Source of the DNA: Neoarius graeffei | Taxonomy: Eukaryota > Chordata > Actinopteri > Siluriformes > Ariidae | Assembly (NCBI RefSeq): GCF_027579695.1 | Contig: NC_083587.1 | Coordinates: 44,383,732 to 44,447,731 of the forward strand | Reading direction: 5' to 3' | DNA: 64,000 bases | Notes under the pieces: generated by a model | Databases searched by the model: none | Told to the model about the DNA's origin: nothing | Seen by the model: the letters and a program-made list of their open reading frames with translations, nothing else | Made by a program: the position numbers and the translations under genes | In this document: positions 1 through 11,722 of the stretch, piece by piece | Layout: the number at the start of each line of letters is the position of its first letter | Position numbering within the stretch: the stretch's first letter is position 1

Positions 1-341
1 ACATGCCGTACTTGATACCTTAATATTTATAGTTTGGTTTAGGGTACCAACTTCATATTTTGTCCATTTGCTAATCAAAACAAGCTCTTTCCAGTGGTAT
101 AATTGTTTTTATGGTAGACCTTGTCATACATTTGTAATATGCATTTGAATTATAGGCGCAAAATGTTTTTTTTTTTATTTTTAAAGCCTAATAAATCAGA
201 AAGTTTGATTTCTTTTGAACACATACCTAGTTGCCTAAAGAGTACTATAACATGAGTAATAAATAAGAAAATTTGAAAGCTCTGGTGTGCTTTAATGTGG
301 AGATATGGGGCATCAAAGTTGCTCCAAAGCACATTTTTTAA
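1..341. other. AT-rich flank, no gene seen
   Basis: I see no coding signal, RNA gene or recognisable repeat. The stretch ends in the TTAA (338-341) that precedes the first TTAA-type element. Confidence 0.5.
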
Positions 342-806
342 AGGAACAGTCCACCGTACTTCCATAATGAAATATGCTCTTATCTGAATTGAGACGAGCT
401 GCTCCGTACCTGTCCGAGCTTTGCGCGACCTCCCAGTCAGTCAGACGCAGTCAGACGCGCTGTCACTCCTGTTAGCAATGTAGCTAGGCTCAGTATGGCC
501 AATGGTATTTTTTGGGGCTGTAGTTAGATGCAACCAAACTCTTCCGCGTTTTTCCTGTTTACATAGGTTTATATGACCAGTGACATGAAACAAGTTCAGT
601 TACACAAATTGAAACGTAGCGATTTTCTATGCTATGGAAAGTCCACACTATAATGGCAGGCGTACTAACACCTTCAGCGCGCTTCGGCAGCGCATTGATA
701 TCTGAGCTCCGTATCAATGCGCTGTCGAAGCGCGCAGAAGGTGTTAGTACGCCTGTCATTATAGTGTGGACTTTCCATAGCATAGAAAATCGCTACGTTT
801 CAATTT
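342..806. mobile_element. TTAA-flanked foldback DNA transposon, right arm truncated
   Basis: The left end reads TTAA (338-341) followed by AGGAACAGTCC, the same TTAA-AGG start seen in five other elements of this window. The centre is a large hairpin (606-806). The right arm stops near 806, where poly-T and an LTR fragment begin, so the matching CCT-TTAA end is missing. No coding region is visible. A non-autonomous Kolobok-like element is inferred from the TTAA target only. Confidence 0.55.
606..806. repeat. 201-bp near-perfect palindrome
   Basis: Positions pair symmetrically about 706: 606-700 is the reverse complement of 712-806 with about three mismatches over 95 bp, leaving an 11-nt centre. 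ORFs read across it are mirror images on the two strands and are not genes. Confidence 0.92.
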
Positions 807-834
807 TTTAAATTTTTTTTTCCCATATATCTCC

Positions 835-1001
835 TGAGTGTTTGGATTATACTTTTTTTTTTGCATTGTAAATAAACTGTTTTTTCTACTCTACTTTCGC
901 CTCACTCCTCTGCACTTGAGTTATTCCCCTGGTGGCCTAGTGGGGGTTTGCTGGATTACTACACCATTGACCCGGGTTCAATTCCCAGCAAAACCCTAAC
1001 A
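835..1001 (+). mobile_element. 3' fragment of a gypsy LTR related to the 38.8-kb element
   Basis: This matches the last part of the LTRs at 39150-39301 and 43976-44127: an AATAAA region, a CTACTTTCGCCTCAC-like block, then CTGGTGGCCTAGTGGGGG and an end in AACCCTAACA. It is clearly diverged. The Pol III-like A box (933-943) and B box (GGTTCAATTCC, 975-985) are kept at exactly the spacing of the young copy. It abuts a Tc1-like fragment directly. Confidence 0.8.
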
Positions 1002-1749
1002 GGGGTCTCCTTTGTCATATTTTGTGCTTCATAATGCGGCAAATGTTTTAAATGGGAGACAGGTCTGGACTGCAGGCAGGCCAGTTTAGCACCGGGACTC
1101 TTTTACTATGGAGCCATGCAGTTTTAATATGTGCAGAAAGTAGTTTGGTGTTGTCTTGCTGAAAGAAGGAAGGTCTTCCCTGAAAAGATTTTGTCTGGAT
1201 GGCAGCATATTGCTCTGAAATGTGTATTGTTCAGCATTAATGATGCCTTCCCAGATGTACAAGCTACACATGTCATGTGCACTAATGCTACCTTATACCA
1301 TTGCAGATGCTGGCTTTTGAACTGTGCACTGATAACAAGCCGGATGGTCCCTCTCCTCTTTAGCCTGGAGGACGTCGTGTCCATGATTTCAAAAAAAGAA
1401 TTTCTGCTTTTGATTCATCAGACCTTGGGACAATTTTTCCACTTTGCCTCAGTCCATCATAAAAGAGCTCAGGCCTTCTCGATGGTGGTGTTTCTGGATA
1501 TTATTTATATCTGGTTTTAACTTGCATTTGTGGATGCAGTAATGAACTGTTTTCACAGACGATGGTTTTCTGAAGTGTTCCTGAGCCCACACAGTGATTT
1601 CCACTCCAGACACGTGTCTGCTTTTAATGCAGTGTCTCCTGAGGGCCTGAAGATCACAGGCATCCAGTGTTAGTTTTCAGCCTTGTCTCTTGCATACAGA
1701 GATTTCTCCAGATTCTCTGAATCTTTTAATGACATTATGTACCATAGAT

Positions 1750-1878
1750 CTCATCTCATCTCATTATCTCTAGCCGCTTTATCCTGTTCTGCAGGGTCGC
1801 AGGCAAGCTGGAGCCTATCCCAGCTGACTACGGGCGAAAGGCGGGGTACACCCTGGACAAGTCGCCAGGTCATCACAG
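1750..1878 (-). mobile_element. 5'-truncated tRNA-headed SINE, nested in the Tc1-like remnant
   Basis: Only the 3' half of the common SINE of this window is present, in reverse, starting with (CTCAT)n. It is bounded by a perfect 12-bp target duplication TGTACCATAGAT (1738-1749 and 1879-1890), so the truncation happened at insertion. Confidence 0.93.
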
Positions 1879-2028
1879 TGTACCATAGATGTGATCCCCA
1901 AATTATTTGCTATTTTACATTAAGGAACCTTATTCTTAAATTGTTATACTGTTTGCCCATGCAGTCTTTCACAGAGCGGTGAATCCCTCCCCATCTTTAA
2001 CTCTGAGAGACTCCGTGTCTCTGGGATG

Positions 2029-2032
<4 letters not shown>

Positions 2033-2072
<40 letters not shown>
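2033..2072. repeat. (TA)n microsatellite
   Basis: About 20 uninterrupted TA units inside the decayed Tc1-like element. Confidence 0.97.
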
Positions 2073-2076
<4 letters not shown>

Positions 2077-2343
2077 CCCAATCATGTTACTGACCTGTTG
2101 CCAATTAACCAATTAGTTTTTTTAAGCATTACACAACTTTTTCAGTCATTTGTTGCCCTGTCCCAGCTTTTCTGAAACGTGTTGACATCAAATTCAAAAT
2201 GAGCATATATTTTTCAAAAAACAATTAAATTTCTCAGTTTCAACATTTGATATGTTGTCTTTGTACTATTTTCAGTGAAATATAGGGTTTCCTTCACATT
2301 CTGTTTTTATGTTTTACACAGTGCCCTTTTTTGGAATTAGGGT

Positions 2344-4290
2344 TAGTGTTTGTAATGTATGCAATGTGTGGAGTTTGATTTTATTTTTGAAGAACTGTGT
2401 ATGTGTTTAACAACCACAGAACAAGCTTTTCAAGGCAGAAACTTTAATGACTTGGAGTACAGTAATTATGTTGATCACGTCCATCTCTTCACCAGTTTCT
2501 TTCTGGATTTTTAGTCCCATCTTAAAAGGTCCAGTAGTTATGTTCTTGTGCCTGTAGATGGCGCAGTTAAACACTAATACACTTGAGTCACTTAGGCTAC
2601 ACAAGAAAATATGGGATGAATATTTCTTTTGCCATTTTCTCCTCATTCACAAAGCATCTCACAAAATTGTGAGACGGAATGTAGCATGCTGCCAAAATAC
2701 TCAGTAATATATTCTAAAACCTTTTTTCTTTTATCACTTTTTATAAATTCATTCTAGAAAATATTGCCATAGTTACCACAGAACCCCTGGTATGTAGCAG
2801 TATATGGTCAACCACTAATAAAGGTTAGTGAGTTTGAGCATTATTTGTTGAAGTCCAACCCTTTCAGTATTGAGGAATTTAAAAAATGACAGTCATGAAA
2901 GGCAACATTGTAACTTAAAAAGAAAAAAGATCAGTGTGAAAAATATATAATGTTCAAAATATTTTATCATGTTAGATGTTATTGGTGAACAATGAAATTG
3001 ACATTTTACATGCCATAGCCCAGACCCACTCAAGAAGCTGAATTCATGAATACTCATTAAATATATAAATTTAGAAATAGTTTTTATACCTGTAACATGT
3101 TAAACATATACTAGCAGTATGAATAAAATGGTAATACAGTGCACTTTATTCACTCAAAATGTTTCTTTTGCTATAAAAATAATTTAAATATATTACTTAA
3201 AATAAAATAAATTTCCTTAGCAGATAGAACTTTCCCTTTGAACGTTTGTTTCGAACATTAATCAGTTTCAAACAGTGAGTGTACCGTATATGTAGCTTAC
3301 TCTTAATGGCTGTTTCTTGTAGGAGAAACTTTCTACGGATTTTAAAAACCGCAATTTGCACACCAGATCACAAGCATTGTTCATGAGGTCAAAATCCTCT
3401 AAATCCTGAACATAATCCAACTTTTCAAATATTAGGCTCATTAATTAAATCTTCAGTAATACTCTGCCTATTTATTGGGGAAATAGATTTTATTTATTTC
3501 TGAAATGTCCACTAACTGAACACATTAGGTACAAATGGCATCAGATTCAGATTTGCCCATACAGTAACTCTTTTTAAAACAGTCCTTGTGTACATCAACA
3601 TCATTTGTGTATAACAGTAGCCCTAGCCTAGACTCTGTTAAATCATATTGCAGCAGTAGTATCATAAATTATTATACATACAGGCCACTTTTTCCATGGA
3701 ATAAAAACATATTCTATTCCCTTCTAGTGGGTTTATTGATAGCATGCAATATTATCATATCGCTTATCCTCTATGTATTACACCACTCTTCCCAATGGAG
3801 AATGAGCGTGCAATATTGTTATAATATTGCACGTTGTCAAGACAACACTGTCACACGTCAGAGCTCATGCGACGATCCGATGACAAAACTTTTCTGCTGC
3901 GCATGTGCACAATCATTTTTTTGTTGGCCAGGAAAGAGAGAAGACGAGGCTAATCTAGTGCTAGGTTTAAGCACAAAATAAATAAACTGAAAACTGAAAC
4001 TAAAGACGCACTGAACACCCGAAAGGCTACCAAAATTTCATTAAATATTCTTCACGCATATTTACAAGAGAAAAACATACCAACGGACATCAAAAAACTG
4101 GAAAAGAGACACGTTGGAGATGTAAAACTTCTGCACTGGGAAGTGACTGACAGTTTGTAAACAAACATGGCCACCAGGTTTGCTTCATTAAAAGCGGAAG
4201 ATTTTGAGAGAATTTTGGCTGCCAGGTAGCTTTGTTGTGTGTAGTTGTCAATGTTGATTTTAAAATCAACAAAGTAAATTACACAGGGAA

Positions 4291-4326
<36 letters not shown>

Positions 4327-5439
4327 TTGGCTTGACTGCACTAACATTGGCCTACACTAGCATTGGCCTGCGCTAACACTACACCAGCTAGAAGGTAATT
4401 GGACTGCCATGCTAACAGCACCGAGTCACGGGTAAGCTAGCATCGGCCTTCGCTAACACTACTGCTACACCGGATAGTTCAATATATTATTGTATAGTTC
4501 AATTATCAGCATCTTTCCTTAGTTTTTAGATAATCTAAAACTACTGCGGATCAATATCGATTAGTTCTTATGTTCGATAATATTGGATGGTAAGTATATA
4601 GTAATGATGTAAACTGAAAGCGCTGGTTCACAGCTGTCCACCAGGCACCCAGCAGAGTCACACTATAATAAACGTCGTGGTGTTTTTTCTGGCGGATGGA
4701 ATGCCGTGTCAAAGAAAGGAATAAATATGTATTCGTAACTGCGATGCACATCTATTTATTACAAATTATTTTTTTAATTATCATATACCTATTGTACCAC
4801 TGTACAGTTATTTATCCACATACTGTCACTTTGCACACTGTCATAAATATGTTTCATGTTTGTTTTGTTTTTTATTTATGTGTTTAACTGTACTTCTCTG
4901 TGTGCCTTTTAAATTGCCCCTAGGGGACAAATAAAGTGTTTTGAACTGAACTGAATTGAAATCTCATTATTGGTATCACTGTTACGAGACAATGCAGCAA
5001 TTTATTTGACGTGAAATATACTACACTACACAATTCGATGCTTCGTATGCTATAATATTATTATTCTATTCAGGTTGATTTTGTGCCCTTGCAAATAATT
5101 TTCTCAAACTCATCAGGAGCTCTGATTTTAGGCAGTGCCTAAATACATATTACTGTATGGAGTCCTGATGTTTACACCCGTACCCAGTAGTACACAACCT
5201 AGGCCCATAAACCCCAAATGGCAGCCCACGGGCCAGGTCCAGCCCGTAAGAGCCAAATGTCTGGCCCACACTGACCCATTGTCATTAACTCACCTGTCAA
5301 AACACGTTAAATAAAATATACATTGTTCTACCTTATTTTGACCTCATCTCACACCATACACTTGACCTCCGATCTATGCTGTCAAGTGCACATAGACATC
5401 AGAAGACATGCATGCTCTCTGCAGTCTTTGATTAGCAGC
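2344..5439. other. Intergenic stretch, no gene seen
   Basis: AT-rich with no credible coding exon. It contains a perfect hairpin at 3809-3835 (arms CGTGCAATATT), an (AAT)n run at 4289-4326, short imperfect repeats built on a 'gcctacactagcattg' motif at 4340-4460, and a LINE-like 3' tail near 4890-4950 (an AATAAAG region ending in a GAACT/GAATT pentamer run). I could not assign the remainder. Confidence 0.5.
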
Positions 5440-5443
5440 TTAA

Positions 5444-7094
5444 AGGAGATACGCAGAACCTTCATTTTTAAATACATTTCTGAGTGGATAGTATCTCCAA
5501 TCTTGACTCTTGTATGCTGCATAAATGGGGATAAATATATATATATTTTTGAGAGTTAAAGGAAAAGGCAACTTTTGTACAAAATCACCACAAATAGATA
5601 GATAAATATATAAAGTAATCAATCATGGAATTTATAGAGAAAGAACAGACCGCATAACAGTATCTTTTAACTTTTAATAATATGGACTTGCGCTGAGCTC
5701 AGCGAAGATGCGTTCCGCCATATTGATCTACTGCGTGATGTCATGCGGCCCACCACTGAAAAGAACTCTTCAGTGCTTCATGGTAATAAGGTAAAAAACC
5801 AGTACAATCGCTTCTTCAAAGTTTCACCAAATGGTTTTATTTATGCAACTTAAAGCTCATAATACTGTATAACTTTGGTTGAGTAAAAACACGGAGCAAA
5901 AACACGGCTGAATCCTGAATGACTCCTATTTGGATTTGTCCTACCAAGCCTACTGCGCATGCGTGAAGCGGCTCGGCTCGGTTTTCCCTTTCGGGCGCTC
6001 TCGTTTTCTGTTAGAATTTGGTAAAGAAAAAAATAAATAAATATTATTTACCAGCTTACCGGGTCCATGAACATAAATCTGACAGCTGACAAGGTCGGGA
6101 TATAAACGAATCGAATACAAGCCACCTGCCGGGACTCCTAATCACAGTGATCTGCTTGTAAACACTGTTTTCATGGGCCCAGTGACGTCACAGATCAGAG
6201 GGAGGCGCATTAACGAAAGATTCTGATTGGTTTATAGTTGCCCACAATCTCAAAATGGCTGACTCCTCCAACTTCGACTCCTCTGTGTCAATTCATGATT
6301 TCAAAGTTAAAAATATTTTTTCATGTTCGATATATAATGGAAATAATTAACGGAATTGATCACGTATATATTTTTCTCCTATTACACACCTGGTTTTGTA
6401 CAAAAGTTGCCTTTTCCTTTAAAATTGACCGCAAAGTTGGCATTTGAGCTGCCCCGCTGAGCCAGCCAGCCGAGTGCAGGACGTCATAGCAGGAACCGGT
6501 TTTAAGGCAGAGGCCTTTGACAGCTATAGATCAAAGTCATATAAATAAAAATTTATGGTGAAGGTAAGAAATACCGTTACCGACTTGCTCAACTAAGACT
6601 GACTTGACTTCGCTGATTGTGGGCTGACTCTCATTAAAACAGGATAGGTGTTATAACTTATGCAACACACATGTACATGCATGCATTTTCACTGATAAAA
6701 CATAAAAAGCTAATTAAATAATCAGATGAACTGAGACAATCACATTCTGAAGCAAATTAAATAATCTTATACCGGTAACTTAAACACACAATACAGTTAT
6801 TAATGTATTATATGTGTACATATAATATAATATATAATATATGTATTAATCTAAATACAGGTAAACAACGAGTGGTGTTCTTTTTGTTGTTTTGTATCCA
6901 AATGAGAGTCGCATCTTACCCGTTTGTGTTCTCGCTTCTTGAAGGCCGACCTTGTGGCCGATTGTTTTGAAACAATCTGACTTTCAGTTTTTTGTTCAGT
7001 TCTCCGTTCAACGCTTAAAACTATTCCTGTGCCATTCTTGAGGTCTCAAGGCATTTACAAACAAAAAGTGAGGCCATGGTTCTGCATATCTCCT
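5444..7094. mobile_element. TTAA-flanked inverted-repeat transposon (outer of a nested pair)
   Basis: Ends are TTAA (5440-5443) plus AGGAGATACGCAGAACC, and GGTTCTGCATATCTCCT plus TTAA (7095-7098), imperfect inverted repeats. A second copy starts at 63724. Without the inner insertion it is about 790 bp and has no coding capacity. The empty-site arrangement of its inner target is visible in that second copy. Kolobok-like assignment rests on the TTAA target and AGG ends. Confidence 0.82.
5560..6418. mobile_element. TTAA-flanked inverted-repeat transposon (inner, nested)
   Basis: TTAA duplications at 5556-5559 and 6419-6422 flank a 25-bp perfect terminal inverted repeat starting AGGAAAAGGCAACTTTTG. 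The related repeat at 63724 is uninterrupted here (GAGAGTTAAAATGGACC), giving a clean empty site. It carries a block (about 5969-6055) that reappears around the Harbinger-like insertion at 28357. Non-coding. Confidence 0.9.
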
Positions 7095-7098
7095 TTAA

Positions 7099-7578
7099 AG
7101 TCTCCTGTCATAAGTAACAGATAATCATTAGCTGTCCTAAACCAAGGACATCATGGCCTGCACAAAAAAGTGTAAAGCTGACCAGGAAATCTTTCAGTTT
7201 AAATTTGATTGGAGAAAAAAAAATCACAAGCATTAAATAAACAGCCTCAAAGCATGTCCAACTAAAAATATCTGAATAAAATGGATATATAGGAAAAATA
7301 AAAATAAAAAAAATAATAATCTGACTGGACTGATCCTTTTTTTTTTTTGACCAGACCACAATAGTGCAGAACTGACATGCTTGATACGCACGTAGACCAC
7401 AGCTGTCTGTGTAAAATCCAATTATATTGTTTACAACAAGAAAAGCATAATACAATTTGGTATTTGTAGCCTGATGTTATTTGGTAAGTACATATTTTAA
7501 AAGCGTCAAAATAATAATATTGTGTTGGTGTGTTGTTGGGGTGTTTAACCTCATATTTTAAAAGTGACAAAGTGAAAA

Positions 7579-7617
<39 letters not shown>

Positions 7618-7937
7618 GTGTGTGTGTGCACGTTCTCCAGTCCACCCCTTTGTTCATAGTCTCATTTGACTCTTCTTGAGGTCAGTGTGTTTGCTGACAC
7701 ATAGATATGCTGCTGAAAGTTATTTAGACATTTTACAGATGTTTGCACTGTTTAACAATCAACATTAAATGTTACTGTCGGTATTCAGACATATGTCAGG
7801 CCTTTGTAGAAAAGTTAACACCGTTATCTTTGCCTCAGGATACTCAATCTTTTCCCGCAGTGTGCTGCTTGCTGTAATGTTGTTAGTCTTTTTTGTTTCT
7901 TGCTATTAGAGGTGCAATAGTGACAAATGTTTTTGGT
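7099..7937. other. Intergenic stretch with (TC)n microsatellite
   Basis: A (TC)n run occupies about 7580-7614. No coding signal or recognised repeat otherwise. Confidence 0.5.
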
Positions 7938-7941
7938 TTAA

Positions 7942-9609
7942 AGGTATATTGACTTTCAGATTTTTCAAGTTTAGGCCATAAAAAGAATTTTCCCTGACAT
8001 CATCCAATTATTTTTGTCTAGTGGACCGAAAGCTACTGAATTCAAATCACAGACTTCCAAATTTATTAGGTTATTTAAATAGAACAATTACGTGGCCCTA
8101 AATTCTCCGCTATTTTTTCCTGCTTCACCATGACCCAATTCAAGATACTACGTCATACATAGGGTGGGCTTTCCCTGTTCGTGCAAGGCATTGTGGGATA
8201 CAAATTTGAAACAGGAGAGAAAAATGGAGGACGTGAGCATGCGAATGAAACGTGAAAGACGGACTACGGTAACGGAAAGCAAAAAGAAAAGATGTTCCCT
8301 ATGTCCAAAATCACACACTCATTCACTACTCCCTACTCACTATACAGGGAATTACTATATAGAGGACTATATAGTGAGCTCATTGATAAAATGAAAAAAA
8401 AAAACCCACTTTCGGACACCACTCCGCCGCGCCGTTATTTACGTCATTACTGTCATGCAATTAAAACGTCCCAGATCAGTTGGCTGGTGGGTTTTCAAAA
8501 TAATAAATACATGCATGTATTTTTGTGATAAATAAATATTATACTGAGCGTATTTCCCACATTAATCAATACAAAGTACTTTGTGTCTGCTGCATCTTTC
8601 AGTTCTTTTAAATCAAGGCTGAATACTTTCTTCTTTGCCGCTGCCTTTTCTCATCTCATCTCATTATCTCTAGCTGCTTTATCCTGTTCTACAGGGTCGC
8701 AGGCAAGCTGGAGCCTATCCCAGCTGACTACGGGCGAAAGGCGGGGTACACCCTGGACAAGTCGCCAGGTCATCACAGGGCTGACACATAAACACAGACA
8801 ACCATTCACACTCACACCTACGGTCAATTTAGAGTCACCAGTTAACCTAACCTGCATGTCTTTGGACTGTGGGGGAAACCGGAGCACCCAGAGGAAACCC
8901 ACGCGGACACAGGGAGAACATGCAAACTCCACACAGAAAGACCCTCGCCGGCCATGGGACTCGAACCTGGACCTCCTTCCTGTGAGGCGACAGCGCTAAC
9001 CACTACACCACCACGCCGCCCGCCGCTGCCTTTTGTTAAATCAAATTTGAGGCTTTTGATTTGATTTCTTTCAGCGCGACCGCAATGCATGATGGGATAT
9101 ATTGCTTGGTTAGTGACCATCAGTTGTACACTACTTTTCGTGATGCATTGTGGGATACTTTGAGTGCACTATATAGGGTGTAATAATTCTCACTATACAT
9201 TTGGACAGCACTACAAAATGGCCACCTCACTATATAGTCCACTATATAGTGAGTAAGGAGTGATTTCGGACACAGGGCATATGTTGTGAAGGAAAGGAAA
9301 CGCAAGACCAAACTAATAAATATCGGCGGTCAGCGAGCACCTCAGTGTGGTCAGCTGTTCATTTAGCGACAGAATGATGGAACTGTCAGTGCATGGTCAA
9401 GATAAACTTGTAGATGGCAGTAATGCAACATTGGATGCCAGCTGCTGTAAAACCCAAAAGAAGAGGAAGATGATGACAAAGGTGAGTGTGCGCATGAGCA
9501 CACAGACTTCAAATTCAGTAGCTTTCGGTCCACTAAACAAAAATAATTGGGTGTCAGGGAAAATTATTTTTATGACCTAAACTTGAAAAATCTGAAAGGC
9601 AGTTTACCT
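7942..9609. mobile_element. TTAA-flanked transposon with long imperfect terminal repeats
   Basis: TTAA at 7938-7941 precedes AGGTATATTGACTTTCAG, and an end reading CTGAAAGGCAGTTTACCT is followed by TTAA at 9610-9613. The arms (about 7942-8075 and 9490-9609) are imperfect inverted repeats of roughly 120-135 bp. A second inverted pair with TATATAG motifs lies at 8320-8395 and 9160-9260. A SINE sits in the middle. No transposase is visible. Confidence 0.85.
8650..9021 (-). mobile_element. Full-length tRNA-headed SINE (reverse)
   Basis: Flanked by a 13-bp duplication GCCGCTGCCTTTT (8637-8649 and 9022-9034). Reading on the minus strand: tRNA-like head with A box TGTAGTGGTTAGCG and a B-box region in TCGAGTCCC, a conserved body, then an (ATGAG)n tail. 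Confidence 0.95.
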
Positions 9610-9981
9610 TTAAGAGTTCTCCCAATCATTATGGAGAAATTGTGCATCCGGGCGAGATGAGTAAAGAATTCCTGTCCAATAAACACAGATTTTTTTTTTA
9701 TTTTTTAATGTAAAGCTCAGGAGGAGGCCATAGATGCTGTGCTTCGCTGGAGTTGTATAATGACATGTCGGAGGCTTCAAAAGAGATTTACATTGAGGCT
9801 GTACTGTCCACCAAAGAGAGTTCGGTTTAAATGAACATATAACGCAATGTTGTAGTGACATATTTGATCGTTTGAGTTGCTAAATATTTAATTTCACAAA
9901 GAGTCATGAATAATACAGACACATTTAATATAGAACTACTGTATTTCATTGCTGCAATTTAATAAAAAATGTTATTGAGGC

Positions 9982-10531
9982 GGGGCGGCACGGTGGTGTA
10001 GTGGTTAGCGCTGTCGCCTCACAGCAAGAAGGTCCGGGTTCGAGCCCCATGGCCACGTGGGTTTCCTCCGAGTGCTCCAGTTTCCCCCACAGTCCAAAGA
10101 CATGCAGGTTAGGTTAACTGGTGACTCTAAATTGACCGTAGGTGCACTGTAAAAAATTATTTGTTGTTTTAACTTAAAAAAAGTTAGTGCAAGGGTTGCC
10201 TTAAGGGCTGCCTTAAAATTTTGAGTTCACTGAAATTAATATAGTAAGTTCACAACAATTTAACTTACTATGTGAATTCCAGTGAACTCAAAATTTTAAG
10301 GCAGCCCTTGCACTAACTTTTTTAAGTTAAAACAACACATTTTTTTTTACAGTGTGTGAATGTGAGTGTGAATGGTTGTCTGTGTCTATGTGTCAGCCCT
10401 GTGATGACCTGGCGACTTGTCCAGGGTGTACCCCGCCTTTCACCCGTAGTCAGCTGGGATAGGCTCCAGCTTGCCTGCGACCCTGTAGGACAGGATAAAG
10501 CGGCTAGAGACAATGAGATGAGATGAGAATT
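9982..10531 (+). mobile_element. tRNA-headed SINE split by a MITE
   Basis: Head at 9985-10050 (GGTTCGAGCCCC B box), body, tail at 10505-10528. TTATTGAGGC flanks it (9972-9981, 10532-10541). The body is interrupted after GACCGTAGGTG by the palindromic insert 10145-10354, beyond which the SINE resumes exactly. Confidence 0.92.
10145..10354. mobile_element. 210-bp palindromic MITE inside a SINE
   Basis: Terminal inverted repeats CACTGTAAAAAA and TTTTTTTACAGTG; the arms remain complementary almost to the centre near 10250. Comparison with intact SINEs in this window gives the empty site: removing the insert and one copy of TG restores the SINE sequence exactly. Superfamily not assigned. Confidence 0.9.
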
Positions 10532-10541
10532 TTATTGAGGC

Positions 10542-11718
10542 CGGGCTTCCCATGTAGTCATTAAGCAGTCATCTGTGATTAGTCAGGCCTCAGATGTTAA
10601 AATTAAAATTTTAAAAAATAGCACTGTTCTTCAGTAGATTGACCAAACAGGGCATAGTTGTGTTTATACTGAGTTTTATTTCTCACAGTGCAAAATACAG
10701 CTTTAAAATAAGCCAGGTATTCACTCAGCTCCAAATGTGAGACTGTTTAGCTTGGACCTATTCAAGCTTAAATTTGGAATCGGCACTGTGGGATTTAAAT
10801 CATAAACAGGAAATTAATGCCTGAAGCTTTCGTTGTATTTCAAACAAAAACTTCCTTTGAAATGTTCTCATTTTAATGGCATGTCCCTGCAATAGAACAA
10901 CTAGTTCGACCATTTTCAGCCCATAAAGTTACATAACAGAAAACACATCATAGAAAATGAAATTGTCCATCATGCACCAGAACAACATTTCATTAGTAAA
11001 TTAGATATTTGTAACCCTAGGACTTATTCTTGTCCCATAAAGCTTATTGTAAGATAGTAACGTGAGTATAGCACCCCACTGAAACCCCACTTTTGGAAAA
11101 CCAGGACCCAAATAAATAAAAAAGTTTAGCTTTAATATTAATCATGAAACCTTGTGATTTTGTTTCAAAAGCTTGATGATCGTGTACAAATGCTGTGTTA
11201 TTCACTACAATAAAAATAGTTCAGTTCATGAGGTTTTATTTATACTGTACATTGTGTAACCCTGGGGGTTGGAAATATGTTTATGTGGATGTGCCAGATC
11301 AGTTACAGCAATATGAAGAAGAAAGGAAGGAAGGAAGGTCACTGGGGGTTGACATCCTGTTTGGATTGTTTGCTTGTGAGTGTGGGAAAGGGTAAAAATT
11401 GGTAGTAGTGGGAAAGAGATGGAGCAGAGAAGGATAATTCTGTGTGCATATACAGTATCACTATATTTATGTTGTACCCTCAGTTTACATATACTCTATC
11501 ATATATTTCTCTTTTAATATAAGTATATAATAACAGTGTATACCAAAACATGTCACAATATCTATGACTACATTGTGGCACCAGGTACAATAATGTATAT
11601 GAGACAAGAAATTGTACACAAAACAAATGGTGGCAGTTTTTGTACCTCATGCCGACCTATTTCAGTGGTTTCATTGTTGATTGTAGGAAGGATTTTTATG
11701 TGCTTCTGAGAATTTAGC
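10542..11718. other. Intergenic stretch, nothing recognised
   Basis: Moderately AT-rich. ORFs here are short and show no protein-family features. Confidence 0.45.
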
Positions 11719-11722
11719 TTAA

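Larger units (their letters stand above)
1012..2343 (-). mobile_element. Decayed Tc1-like transposon, left end missing
   Basis: The minus strand holds fragments of a DD34E Tc1-like transposase, for example the reverse complements of IWEGIINAEQY and LPSRQNLFREDLPSF near 1170-1270. Stops and shifts break it. It is the same subfamily as the copy at 62451-63563 and more distant from those at 18403 and 50100. The right end (AATTAGGGTTAG, near 2343) resembles Tc1-type termini; the left terminus is absent. A SINE and a (TA)n run interrupt it. Confidence 0.8.

Noticed and set aside
1131-1520. 129-codon plus-strand ORF
   Set aside because: It is antisense to a decayed Tc1-like transposase; the minus strand carries the recognisable protein.
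9985-10060. tRNA genes at SINE heads
   Set aside because: A and B boxes are present but the heads do not fold as full tRNAs and are followed by SINE bodies. The same applies to the other SINE copies and to 57460-57530.
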